In this document: positions 21,941 through 32,739 of the stretch, piece after piece
Numbering within the stretch: the stretch's first letter is position 1
Layout of the letters: the number at the start of each line of letters is the position of its first letter
NCBI RefSeq assembly: GCF_032884065.1
Contig: NC_088868.1
Location: forward strand, 10,602,335-10,666,334
Length of the DNA stretch: 64,000 nucleotides
Direction: 5' to 3'
DNA from: Artemia franciscana
Lineage: Eukaryota; Arthropoda; Branchiopoda; Anostraca; Artemiidae
The notes under the pieces: model-generated
Databases searched by the model: none
What the model was told of the DNA's origin: nothing
The model's input: only the letters and a program-made list of their open reading frames with translations
Program-made: the position numbers and the translations under genes

Positions 21941-22116
21941 TTCGCCATGGAAAGCCAGTGTGGTCTTCGAAGTTACCTACGTTATGTGTTAATTACTTGA
22001 GGCAGAGTCATGAAAATTTCTGGTCGCTGATTTTTAATTTGCTGTTGCAAATCAAGTTTCAATATATTGTTGATAAACAAATCTCAAAAGCAATAATTTA
22101 GTTTGACTTTTTTTAG

Positions 22117-23237
22117 ACATCTCTGTCACATCTTTGGTTGAGAATGATCTACCCGACCATGTAAATGGAATATCTAGTATGCCTGGCTTAATCACTATAT
22201 ATCTAAAACAAGAAATAGATTCAGATTTTCAACATGAGGCATCAGATTTCAATCAAGTGCTACATGATATATCTGATTATAAAGGAAGTCATTCTGGAGA
22301 AAAGCCTTTTGAGTGTGATATTTGTATGAAAAAGTTCAGTCGAATTTCCTCCTTAACTACACACCAAAGAATTCACACTGGAGAAAAACCTTTCAAGTGT
22401 GACATATGTATGAAATTGTTTAGCACAAATTCTAACTTAACAAAACATCGACGGATTCACACCGGGGAGAAACCTTTCAAATGTCAAGTATGTGAAAAGT
22501 GCTTCATTTCTAGCCCTGAATTATCTAAGCATCAAAGAATCCATTCAGGTGAAAAACCTTACATGTGTGATATTTGTAGGAAAAAGTTCAGTAGTAGTTC
22601 TTGTCTGTCTAGACACAGAATAATTCACACTGGGGAAAAACCTTACAAGTGTGGAATATGCGAAAAGAGCTTTGCTTCTAGTGATAATTTGACACAACAC
22701 CAAAGAAGTCATTCCAAGGGGAAACCTTTCAAGTGTGATATATGTTTGAAACAGTTCGGTCAAAGTTCTTATTTAACAATTCATCGACGGATTCACACCG
22801 GGGAGAAACCTTTCAAGTGTCAAGTATGTGAAAAGTGCTTCATTTCTAGCCCTGAATTATCTAAGCATCAAAGAATCCATTCAGGGGAAAAACCTTACCA
22901 GTGTGATATTTGTATGAAAAAGTTCAGTCGAATTTCCTCCTTAACTACACACCAAAGAATTCACACCGGAGAGAAACCTTTCAAGTGTGACATATGTATG
23001 AAATTGTTTAGCATAAATTCTAACTTAACAATACATCGAAGGATTCACACTGGGGAGAAACCTTTCAAGTGTCAAATATGTGAAAAGTGCTTCATTTCCA
23101 GCCCTGAATTATCTAAGCATCAAAGAACCCATTCAGGGGAAAAACCTTACAAATGTGATATATGTATGAAAAAGTTCAGCCAAAGGTCTTCTTTAACTGT
23201 TCACCAAAGAACTCACATTGAGGAAAAAAAACAATGA
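22117..23237 (+). CDS. C2H2 zinc-finger gene copy 1, terminal exon with 11 fingers
   Basis: The exon follows an acceptor (tttgactttttttag, ending 22116). Its first two bases complete the codon split in the exon at 13174-13341, giving [15 protein letters not shown]. About 50 acidic residues, including LKQE (a SUMO-type site), precede eleven consecutive C-x2-C-x12-H-x3-H fingers joined by TGEKP/SGEKP linkers, an arrangement typical of sequence-specific DNA-binding nuclear proteins. Fingers 3, 7 and 10 share [10 protein letters not shown], and fingers 1-3 repeat as 8-10 at a 588-bp period with near-identical nucleotides. The frame ends at TGA (23235-23237) after EEKKQ. No KRAB, ZAD or BTB domain is visible, so the target and partner are unknown. 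The frame is fully intact. Copy 2 (45228-46348) differs by Leu/Ile just before the fingers. Confidence 0.92.
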
Positions 23238-23260
23238 TATTGTTTGGGTGAAATGTTAGC

Positions 23261-23480
23261 TTGGATGTGAAGGAATATTTTGATTGGCAAGTATGTGAAA
23301 TAAGCTTTGCTTCTAGTCCAAATTTATCTAAACTCAAAAGAATTTATAGCCTACAGAGGTTAAACCTTTCCAAGGGTGATACATGTATGAGATTGTTCAA
23401 ACAGCATTTTCTTATCTATACAGCAAAGAATTCCCACTGGAGAGCATATGAATATATGAAAAAACCTATATTGAAATCTG
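23261..23480 (+). pseudogene. two fossil zinc fingers beyond the stop codon
   Basis: In a frame shifted from the gene, WQVCEISFASSPNLSKLKRI matches a finger with its second Cys and final His lost. It is followed by LSKGDTCMRLFKQHF...TAKNSHW, another degraded finger. The original array was therefore longer by at least two fingers, and an upstream frameshift or stop removed them. The same remnant is at 46372-46600. Confidence 0.75.
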
Positions 23481-23615
23481 GATCTATATATAGAGAGATA
23501 GTTTATTTCGAGATTAAACCAAAAATAGGTATTTCACAGAAAAAAAAAAACAAGTACTCACTACAAAAAAAAGAGAAAAAAGAATACACTATCGAAAACA
23601 AAACATAAACACTAA

Positions 23616-24290
23616 CTAAAAGTCAAGTATCTTCGTTCGGGATAAAATTCTGTTTATGATAGTCCGAATTCTATAATTTCTAATTATCAACAATAAAGAA
23701 AATAGCAAACTTATTTCATATTCACTTAATCCGAACTCCATTACTATACGTGCTCTACAATAAACAGGGCAATCAAATAGAAGATGACTAACTGTTTCCA
23801 TTAGACTGCACAAGCACAATGGAGAGTCAGCTTTCCCAATCCTATTTAAAAAATGAAGCAATCTGCTATGCCCTGTAATAAGCTGTGTTAATCTGCGATT
23901 TGGGTGGAATGTTGATGCAGAGATAAGGTCATGTGCTTGAAGAATTTTTAAATTCATCAAACCATTTAACACGCAAAAACTCATTTAAAAATTTACGGTC
24001 TATATGAAAGGGCTGAGATGCACTAACGTCATAAAAAGAAGGACCCAACAAATTTGCAATAATTTGGTCGGTATAATAACTATGACGTGCCGAATAGCTC
24101 ATTAAATTCAATGTAGGACTCAAAACCCTCGGCCAATTTTGAGGTCGACTTTTTTTCCGCATCTTAATATACTTCAAATTCCAATGCTCTGAAATCCATT
24201 GGAAGCACCCCTCTGAGAGTGGTACCATATGTGTTTGGGCTGTGTTAAAGGGTCTAGAAATTATGATCATAGAAGATATTTATGCCGACT
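23616..24290 (-). pseudogene. 3' fragment of an RNase H-type non-LTR retrotransposon, R1 copy
   Basis: On the minus strand, 24270-23929 and 23984-23616 are two overlapping frames encoding the region after RNase H. The marker is ITGHSRLLHFLNRIG followed by a Cys/His cluster (SPLCLCSLMETVSHLLFDCP), which is the C-terminal tail of I/R1/Jockey-type ORF2 proteins. The frame shift between the two parts near 23970 and the absence of RT make this a remnant. Identical remnants lie in R2 and R3. Confidence 0.8.
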
Positions 24291-24344
24291 GTAGCATTTG
24301 CTGAATGTTTTTTTGTTTTTTTTCAATGCAGAAATCCAAATAGG

Positions 24345-24915
24345 ATATGTGACATTGGGGGGGGGGGGGGTTGGAGTGGGAACCGGAATTCTTGGAAAAC
24401 GGGAAAATTGGGGTATTTTTATCTTGCGAATAGGTCATCATATCTTAATGAAATTTGATATTTAGAAGGAATTCATGTCTCAGAGCTCTTATTTCAAATC
24501 CCGACCAGATCTTTGACATTGGGGGGAGTTGGAGGGGGAAATCTTGGAAAACACTTAGACTGGAGGAAACTGGATGAAGCTTGGTGGACAGAATAGGCAA
24601 ATGTCCTTGATACGCGATTGAAGGAACCGTACTGGATTCGCTTTCTTTGGGGGAGTTGGGGGCAGGGGTTCAGTGATTTGGCGAGTCAGGTGCTTCTGGA
24701 CGTGCTAGGACGATAAAAATCGGTAGGTGTGTCAGGGACCTGCACAAATTGAAGATAATGTTGTTTTCTCAGATTTGAACCTCTGGGGTGCGAAGGGGAG
24801 AAGAAAAATTAGGTATTTATCACTTACGAGTGGATGATGGGATCTTAATGAATTTTGATATTTAGAAGGATATCGTGACTCAGAGGTCTTATTTTAAATC
24901 CTGACCGGCATTAAG
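24345..24915. repeat. modular G-rich repeat, R1 copy
   Basis: It has the A, B and C sub-units of the array at 17795-18770 ('ggaattcatgtctcagagct', 'gatgaagcttggtgg', 'gcttctggacgtgctaggac') with interspersed G-run blocks, preceded by a run of about 13 G. R2 and R3 copies are at 31893-32455 and 47475-48038. Confidence 0.8.
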
Positions 24916-24948
24916 CCTCTTATTTTCCTTTTAAATCAATCTATTGAT

Positions 24949-25188
24949 TCATAGAATTTTGTTAGAGCTCATACCATATGATCTCTTGGCTCTTAGCTCT
25001 TCTTGCCTCGTCACAAGTGCCATATGAGCTCTTAGCTCTTGTTGTGTTAAGGCTGTTAAAACATCTACACCTTTATCTATTTCTTCAGCATCCGTAGTAG
25101 GGGAGGAATATAAACTATCTATTTCATTTAAAATAACCTTACTAAAAACATTCCAGTTAGTTTTTCTGTAATTGTATTGCGAGAGCAA
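24949..25188 (-). pseudogene. small retrotransposon ORF2 linker fragment, R1 copy
   Basis: A 79-codon frame (NYRKTNWNVFSKVILNEIDS...) ends at a stop and is preceded on the minus strand by a T/A run. The TNW-x-x-F pattern resembles the linker between endonuclease and RT in Jockey/I-type elements. The family assignment is tentative. Copies lie at 32492-32731 and 48074-48313. Confidence 0.45.
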
Positions 25189-26930
25189 TTCTTTTTTTTT
25201 TTTATAGCACCCCTTTCAGCTTATTCCTAGAAAGTGGTAAGGGTCTAAACTGCGGCTTTTACGGAAAATTTGGACCTTAGGCTGGATTGATGAATATGTG
25301 CATTTTGGAAAGCATCGTAGAACTCTTGTCTGGGGCCAAAAATCTATTATTTCTACCCATTTCTGTTCATGATTTCAGCTGAGTTTATCATTCGGTTTTT
25401 GGCACTTGGGATTGCGGTAGAAAATCCTACGACAAAAAAGGCAACTTTTGAACTAAGACAGATAGATTTTTTTTTTCGGCGGCAGTCCATAGCTCTTGAT
25501 GAGCTGATCAAGTATGACGTCCATTTTTTTGTAGAAAAATTCCTTCATGAAATATACCAGTTTGAAAGTTTCAAGGGGTTGACAACTTCAGTAGTAAGGT
25601 GCACACTGAAACCTAAAATGTTGGTGGAATCTTCCACCATAGTCATATCAGAGAACCACCATGTTTCAGGGAGCCATTATAAGGGGGATCGAACGAAAAA
25701 AAAACATTTTCTTTTTTTTCATAGCTTTTTAATGCAATCAAATTTGTTTTTAAGGTGCTATTTTCAGTCTGAATAAATTAACAACAATTTTTAATATGTT
25801 ATGAGCTAAAAATGTTGTTGGCAAGCCAGCAAATAGAGACCTGTGTTAGGTTTGATGACAATTTTAGCAAAACAGCCATATATTCAGTTGGCTAACCATC
25901 TTAGTGTTACCATTCTAGAGTTGGCATATTTCCCAATGTTTGTGCTATTTTTTCTTATCACCAAAATAGCGTCAGTTTGGATTTCCGGATATAAATAAAC
26001 CCTTAGGGGCTGGAAAAGCTAGTACCCTATTTGTGTCTGTTAGGGATTCAAAATCGATTGCACCCCTCTGGAACAGGGATAAGAGAAGAAAGGGGTTGAT
26101 TTGTCCTTGTGATCAGATCTTCTATAAAAAAAAAAAAAAGTTTGGGTTTCAACAGAATGCGGTGAAAAAAGCATGTGCTGTTCTTGTAGTTACAATACGA
26201 TTACTGAAGGGAAGAGGCCCTGTAAATTATTGTCGTCGTGACACTCACTAGTAAAATTTCTTCAACTCTAGAAAGAATCTGATTAGAGGTATAACAGTTC
26301 TAGTTTATTGTTTCAGGGAGCCATGATCCGTCTGGCCTTTGAGGGTAGGGGATAAAGGGTAAATAATTAATAGCCCTTGAGACTTTTACTAAAAATTGTA
26401 TCTTACTGAGCTTGGTCAGGAGTAGAAAGTAACGTTGTAACCATTCAATTTTATCATCTAGGATAGGTTTGGCTCATTATGGGGACAATGAAGGCGTCAC
26501 TAGATCTTTAGAATCACTTACACGAAAGGTGTATTTGGAAGGGAACCATTCTTGGCTATGGTCTTAATTTTATAGTTTGTAAACATTCCACCAGCGAAAT
26601 ATTACTTAATTTGGTACTTGATAATTAAACGAAATACACTCAAGAATTACGCTCTGTAAGATAAGTTGAATTTGCGAAGAACCGGTTTGCTGTCTTAGCT
26701 CTGGCTTAGTAAACAACTAAGATATAGGTATCTTTTAAGTAAGTGTTTAGTTGATATTTTGGTTAGTTTTTTTTTTAGTTTAGATTACGTATTTAATATA
26801 GTGCCTTCTAAGCGGCCCATTTTCCAAAATTCTTTGTCGTAGTTTCCTTAATTTTGTTAATAAAGTATTATTTTTTCATTATATTTGGAATATTTTCTTT
26901 TTTCTTTGGTATATTTCATTAGGATTAATG
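25189..26930. other. non-coding spacer within block R1
   Basis: This stretch is conserved in all three R blocks (R2 32740-34480, R3 48320-50060), but open frames (25369-25776, 26033-26251) are broken in the other copies by homopolymer changes, so I see no gene. Probably an older repeat of unknown type. Confidence 0.5.
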
Positions 26931-26934
26931 ATTA

Positions 26935-28640
26935 CTACTACTACTAATAACTCACTGCAGCACCAAGCCGCCTGAGGCCAACACAGCTACGCACGCTCCT
27001 CCTCCAACCTAATTTATTTAAAGCCTCCCTCTTTACACCCTCCCAGGAAGTTCCCATTTCCTTTAAATCTTTGTTTATTACATCTTCCTAACCCAGACAA
27101 GGACGAGCTGCTTTCCGTGTAGCCCCAGACGGTTGGTCAAAAAGGACAACCTTCGGTAATCTGTCATCCTTTATCCGTAGAACGTGGCCTAGCCATCTCA
27201 ACCTTTCTTTCATTATAGCCCAAGAAAGCGGGATTGAACCACACTTTTCCTACAACCTACTGTTTGAAATACGGTCAGTCAGCCGGGTACCCAGAACAAT
27301 CCGTAGGCAATTTCTCTGGAAAACATTTAGTAAATTTTCATCTGCTTTTCGGAGAGCCCATGTTTCGGAGCCATATTTGACCACTGTCATCTCTGTAGCT
27401 TCCAATATTCTAATCTTGGTTTGTAGACTTATCTTTCTATTCTTCCGAACTTTTTTTTAACTATGAAAAAACACCCTGAGCCTTAGCTATTCTACTTTTA
27501 ACATCTTCACTGCTCTCACCATCTTTACTAATAATACTACCAAGGTAACTAAAGCTCCTAACCTGATCAATCTAAGTCCTGATCAATCAGCATAATCTAA
27601 GTCCAGGAGCGTTCTTCCTCCCCATTTGATTCCATGGTCTCCAATTGCCTTTCCTGTGCTCCTTGCTCCTAATTAAAGTCCATCAAAATGATCCATATAA
27701 AGGGGGATAGAACACAACTCTGCTTAACTCCTGATTTAATACAAAACCAGTTGCTAACCTCATTTCCTACCTTAACCGCAGCAGTATTATTCTCGTACAT
27801 AGCACAAATCACTTTAATGTATTTTTCTGGTATACCATATAACGATAAGACCTTTGTTAACGCTCTTCTATCAGCAGAATCGAAAGCTTGCTCATAATCG
27901 ATAAAACTGAGGACCAAAGGTGTTTGACAACGAAGGGACTTCTCAATTATCAACCTAAGAGTGAAAACATGGTCGACACATCCTCTACCTTTTCTAAAAC
28001 CGCATTGTTCTTCCCTTAAAACTTTGTCTACAGCATGTCTCAGTCTAAAAAGTATCATATTACTCAGTAATTTGCTACCTACAGAGACCAGACTATTATC
28101 TCGATAATTACGACACTCACTCTTGTCACCTTTCTTATAGAGTGGTTTAAGTAAGGTTTTCCTAAAATCATTGGGTACTTCCCCTTTTTCAAAAATCATG
28201 TTCATAATCTTCAGTAGCTTATTCCTAACCTCAGAGCCACCATATTTAAGAAACTCATTAATCATTCTATCAGCACCTGGGGCCTTATTAATTTTTAATC
28301 CTTTTAGTACTGTCGCTAATTCTTCCTCACTAAACAAATCTTCCTTCACATCCAAGGTATCACAAACTTTTTCATTTTCATCTATATCTTTTCCTGCAAC
28401 TGTATCTCAGTTTAGCACATTCTCAAAATGTTCCACCCATCTTTCTTTAACTTTTTCCTTATCACTAATTGTGGCCTCATTCCAATCTTTAACTGGGACT
28501 AGTCCGGATTGGCTTCTCCCTTTCAATTTATTAACATGCCAGTATAATATTTTACTATTATGCCATCTAGCCACATCTTCCAGATCCTCAGCAATCGCAA
28601 ACCAGTTTTCAGTTTTCTCCGTCATTTTCACTTGGTTTGA
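26935..28640 (-). pseudogene. RTE-like reverse transcriptase remnant 1, R1 copy
   Basis: On the minus strand, 28631-28407 is the pre-RT region. 28355-27669 is a 228-codon RT fingers/palm with KAPGADR, LYKKGDKSECRNYR, the motif A segment FIDYEQAFDS and the motif B-like GVKQSCVLSP (the usual Gly after Gln is Ser). Further on, the catalytic motif reads YAD followed at once by a stop (27583-27594), and ~50 codons between it and the next conserved block (SFSYLGSIISKDG) are missing. The remainder to 26935 has several stops. The 3' end is a (TAG)n-type repeat. Non-LTR, RTE-like by overall pattern. Dead; the defects recur in R2 and R3. Confidence 0.85.
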
Positions 28641-28844
28641 GAAAATTGGCTTACCCCCCTTCCCCCAGGATTTTGACGGAATTACACCACCGGCTGGGGT
28701 ATAGCTTTAGTGATCTACGAAAAATATAGTTCCAAACCATGACTGGCTGACTTCTATTCCCTTTTGAATCAAAACGCATCACAAGTTTAAAGAATAGGTG
28801 CATCGCATTTACAAAAATAGTGAATTTTCTGAAAAAAAATCATA

Positions 28845-29135
28845 CAGAAGGGACAAAACCGCGGGACAAAATTTTTATATAGCCATTTTGTTCAATTTAG
28901 TAGAAAAGTCTGGAAATTATATCTTCAAAGATGACACCCCCCCCCCCCTACATACACACACAGCCCAGGACAAGGATTATAATTTATGCCCTGGGGCATA
29001 TAAGATTTTTTATAGAAAGCGTGTACATACAAACATCGGAAGGGGCTCACAGGATTCGTGATCAAGAGCTCTAGTGCCCTTTTTAAGAGTCAAAGTGATC
29101 GGAGGGCAACTACCCCCTTCTCCCCCAAATACACA
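28845..29135 (+). repeat. diverged internal fragment of the foldback family, R1 copy
   Basis: It shares with HE1-HE3 the order 'atagccattttgttca', 'cctggggcatataag', 'gtgccctttttaagag' and 'ggagggcaact', and has a C run at ~28935. Copies at 36388-36680 and 51975-52260. Open frames on either strand are incidental. Confidence 0.55.
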
Positions 29136-29730
29136 CAATCTTGCTAATGAATCAGCCAATCGATGGGAGTCTGTGGATGACATGTCATTGCTCGAAAAGT
29201 GCAGAAGAAATATTAAGAGCAAGTAAATTGCTTGCAAGTGAAGCAGCCCAATCAAACTTGAAAGTGAACTCCCAAGAATCTCACGGAAAGACATTTAGTT
29301 TTCTTAAATTAAAGCCATCATTTATAACTTCAATACCTAATGAGATAATTGTAACAAAACTAAACTCTTAGGGGTCTCACTGACTAGCGATTTGAAATGG
29401 GATGCTTACATTTGCTCTATTATTTTATCCATCCACAGCTTCAGTATGTTTGCCCCGTGTGGTATTTTGGTCTTACAGTGGATCAGTCTGATAAACTAGA
29501 AATTAGCCGGAAGAGAGCCCTGAGAATTATTCACGGTCAGGGCAAAGTGCCTTACATTCTCCTCATCAAGAATTCCGCCTCCCTACCTTGGCAGCCCGAC
29601 GTGTTACTCTTTGTACCAATTTCGGAAATAATCTGCGTTGCAAAGCAAGCTTTCAATGTATACTCCCAGCCCCGTTTATCCCGATCCAAAGCACAAAAAC
29701 AATCTAAGTTTAAATCCTATTAATCAATTG
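29136..29730 (+). pseudogene. RT palm-end/thumb fragment of a non-LTR element, plus strand, R1 copy
   Basis: Translation across frames gives VDDMSLLEKCR (motif C-like), then KLLGVSLTSDLKWDAYI and LQYVCPVWYFGLT...DKLEISRKRALRII, the standard order at the end of a CR1/Jockey-type RT. At least two frameshifts and an internal TAA break it. The opposite orientation to its neighbours shows independent insertion. Copies at 36677-37270 and 52264-52850. Confidence 0.75.
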
Positions 29731-29869
29731 AGCGGTTCAGAAAGAGCTTGTGCCAGCTTTTGTTAAAATCATAAATAAATGAAATGTGTAATGCATCACG
29801 TTAATGTGTAACATATGTTGTTAAGGAGGCTAACACTCAAAATGCCCAGAATTGGATAAATTTTAGGTT

Positions 29870-31234
29870 TCAGTACTTGTGGTGGGAATCAGGCGTTTCC
29901 ACCTCGCCCGGCATCGATGATCTTAGAGACCTTCTTGGACCATGTTGATCGATCTTGTGCCAGCTGCTCTGCAAAGGTGAGCGACTGTGTTGACCATATG
30001 TGACCGAATTTTCTGAAACCCCCGATTGGTTCAAGGTCTGACTTGGCCAGGTTCCACCAGTTCTTCCTCTGTCCTCCTTGGCGTTTCTTCCAGTAGCTAA
30101 TAGGCTCAACTAGAAGTATTTGGCGAGGCAGGTACTCTGGCGGTTTCCGTAATACATGGCCAACCATTTCAAACGGCGTTCTTTAATAGTGAACACAACA
30201 TCTCTCTGAATATTGCACATTCGACGTATATTCACTTTGGAGATACGGTCACGTAGCTGTACTCTGAGAATTCTTCGTAGACAAGTATGCTCAAACACCT
30301 TAAGTGTATTCTCTTGTTGTAGTATTGCCGACCATGTTTTGCACCCGTAAAGGAGAACGGTGCGGACTAGTGCCATGTAAATTCATACTTTCGTTTGGAC
30401 ACTGATTTCACGGCGATTCCATAAGGGTTCCCGAAGGGAGGCAAATATTGTCTGCGCTTTCTGTATTCTCTGTTGGATATCAGCGTCGGAAGATCCGTCA
30501 GTACAAAGCTGGGATTCTAGGTATGTGAAACATTTGACTTTTTCCAGCTGAACTTGGTTGACAGTTAGTGGGAATGGTCTCGTTTTCTCTTTGCTGACTT
30601 TCAAGCCGATCAGGTCTGCCCAGGCCACAACGCTGTCAAGCATGTTTTGGGCTTCTACAAGGTCTGACAGGAGGCCAACATCATCCGCACAATCGAGGTC
30701 AGTCAGTGAGATATTCTGTCCAACCTGCGCTCCTGGATAAGACGAAAGAGCATTTTCAAGCACCCAATCGATGCAATAATTGAACAGAGTCGCAGAGAGG
30801 ACACATCCTTTTTTACTCCGAACTCAACCAGAAATTCTTCGGTTTCTTCGCCATAGATTCTAACTTGGCTCACTGAAGCGTCATAGTATGCCTTCATAGT
30901 TCAGCGGCATTCCGTCATTCTCTAGGATCTTCCAAAGTTTCTGGCGAGTGACAGAGTCGAAGGCGGCAATGAAGTCCAGGAACATCAAGATCAGGGGTAG
31001 GTTGTACCTTTTAACTGCTGGATAATGAGGCGAAATGCGAAAATATTATCAGTACAGCCTCTACCTGGTCGAAAGCCGGCTTGATTTCCTCGAGTTCTTT
31101 CCTCCCTTGCCCCTTTGAAGCGGTTCAAGAGTATGATCCCGAATATTTTGACGGCAATGTCTATGAGACTTATTCCGCGGTAATTTTTGTATTCGGTTTT
31201 GTCTCCTTTCTTATAGAAAGGGAGGATGACTGAT
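29870..31234 (-). pseudogene. RTE-like reverse transcriptase remnant 2, R1 copy, cut by the block junction
   Basis: Minus-strand frames 31234-30991, 30897-30703, 30763-30383, 30376-30110 and 30167-29889 together cover an RT from FYKKGDKTEYKNYRGISL through LDCADDVGLL (catalytic motif with Cys for Tyr) to a C-terminal region ending GRGGNA. Compared with the R3 copy it has lost segments near 30580 and 30900 and has a frame change near 30810. Its 5' part is replaced by the start of R2 at 31234/31235, giving a chimeric frame. Confidence 0.85.
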
Positions 31235-31790
31235 AAACTTATTTCATATTCACTTAATCCGAACTCCATTACTATACGTGCTCTACAATAAACAGGGCAA
31301 TCAAATAGAAGATGACTAACTGTTTCCATTAGACTGCACAAGCACAATGGAGAGTCAGCTTTCCCAATCCTATTTAAAAAATGAAGCAATCTGCTATGCC
31401 CTGTAATAAGCTGTGTTAATCTGCGATTTGGGTGGAATGTTGATGCAGAGATAAGGTCATGTGCTTGAAGAATTTTTAAATTCATCAAACCATTTAGCAC
31501 GCAAAAACTCATTTAAAAATTTACGGTCTATATGAAAGGGCTGAGATGCACTAACGTCATAAAAAGAAGGACCCAACAAATTTGCAATAATTTGGTCGGT
31601 ATAATAACTATGACGTGCCGAATAGCTCATTAAATTCAATGTAGGACTCAAAACCCTCGGCCAATTTTGAGGTCGACTTTTTTCCGTATCTTAATATACT
31701 TCAAATTCCAATGCTCTGAAATCCATTGGAAGCACTCCTCTGAGAGCGGTACCATATGTGTTTGAGCTGTGTTAAAGGGTCTGGAAATTA
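31235..31790 (-). pseudogene. 3' fragment of RNase H-type retrotransposon, R2 copy
   Basis: Same content as 23616-24290, lacking the last ~90 bp, which were removed at the block junction. The frame 31512-30991 runs across the junction, fusing the Cys/His tail (FGLSEYEISL) to RT remnant 2 (SVILPFYKKGDKTEY). The fusion is a by-product of rearrangement. Confidence 0.8.
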
Positions 31791-31892
31791 TGATCATAGA
31801 AGATATTTATGCCGACTGTAGCATTTGCTGAATGTTTTTTTTTGTTTTTTTTTTTGTTTTTTTTTTTCAATGCAGAAATCCAAATAGGATAT

Positions 31893-32455
31893 GTGACATT
31901 GGGGGGGGGGGGGTTGGAGTGGGAACCGGAATTCTTGGAAAACGGGAAAATTGGGGTATTTTTATCTTGCGAATAGGTCATCAGATCTTAATGAAATTTG
32001 ATATTTAGAAGGAATTCATGTCTCAGAGCTCTTATTTCAAATCCCGACCAGATCTTTGACATTGGGGGGAGTTGGAGGGGGAAATCTTGGAAAACACTTG
32101 GACTGGAGGAAACTGGATGAAGCTTGGTGGATAGAATAGGCAAATGTCCTTGATACGCGATTGACGGAACCGTACTGGATTCGCTTTCTTTGGGGGAGTT
32201 GGGGGCAGGGGTTCAGTGATTTGGCGAGTCAGGTGCTTCTGGACGTGCTAGGACGATAAAAATCGGTAGGTGTGTCAGGGACCTGCACAAATTGACGATA
32301 ATGTTGTTTTCTCAGATTTGAACCTCTGGGGTGCGAAGGGGAGAAGAAAAATTAGGTATTTATAACTTACGAGTGGATGATGGGATCTTAATGAATTTTG
32401 ATATTTAGAAGGATATCGTGACTCAGAGCTCTTATTTTAAATCCTGACCGGCATT
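31893..32455. repeat. modular G-rich repeat, R2 copy
   Basis: Same sub-units and order as 24345-24915, again preceded by a G run. Confidence 0.8.
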
Positions 32456-32491
32456 AAGCCTCTTATTTTCCTTTTAAATCAATCTATTGAT

Positions 32492-32731
32492 TCATAGAAT
32501 TTTGTTAGAGCTCATACCATATGATCTCTTGGCTCTTAGCTCTTCTTGCCTCGTCACAAGTGCCATATGAGCTCTTAGCTCTTGTTGTGTTAAGGCTGTT
32601 AAAACATCTACACCTTTATCTATTGCTTCAGCATCCGTAGTAGGGGGGGAATATAAACTATCTATTTCATTTAAAATAACCTTACTAAGAACATTCCAGT
32701 TAGTTTTTCTGTAATTGTATTGCGAGAGCAA
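32492..32731 (-). pseudogene. small retrotransposon ORF2 linker fragment, R2 copy
   Basis: 79 codons identical to the R3 copy. It differs from R1 at a few residues (NVLSKV for NVFSKV, SPPTTDAEAID for SSPTTDAEEID). Confidence 0.45.
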
Positions 32732-32739
32732 TTCTTTTT

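Larger units (their letters stand above)
23707..31234 (+). repeat. segmental duplication block R1 (7.5 kb)
   Basis: This block is repeated in direct orientation from 31235 to the assembly gap at 37393 (R2) and again from 46817 to ~54610 (R3). It holds, in order, an RNase H-tail fragment, a modular repeat, a linker fragment, RTE-like RT remnant 1, a foldback fragment, a plus-strand RT fragment and RT remnant 2. R1 differs from both others at sites where R2 and R3 agree, for example DSADRR against DSVDRR in the RT. Confidence 0.93.

Noticed and set aside
22545..22763. Minus-strand frame within the zinc-finger exon
   Set aside because: Shadow of the repetitive finger coding sequence on the opposite strand.
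28171..28704. 177-codon plus-strand frame conserved in all three R blocks (also 35713-36246, 51296-51829)
   Set aside because: It is the antisense shadow of RT remnant 1; Ser/Leu-rich composition and no independent domain.
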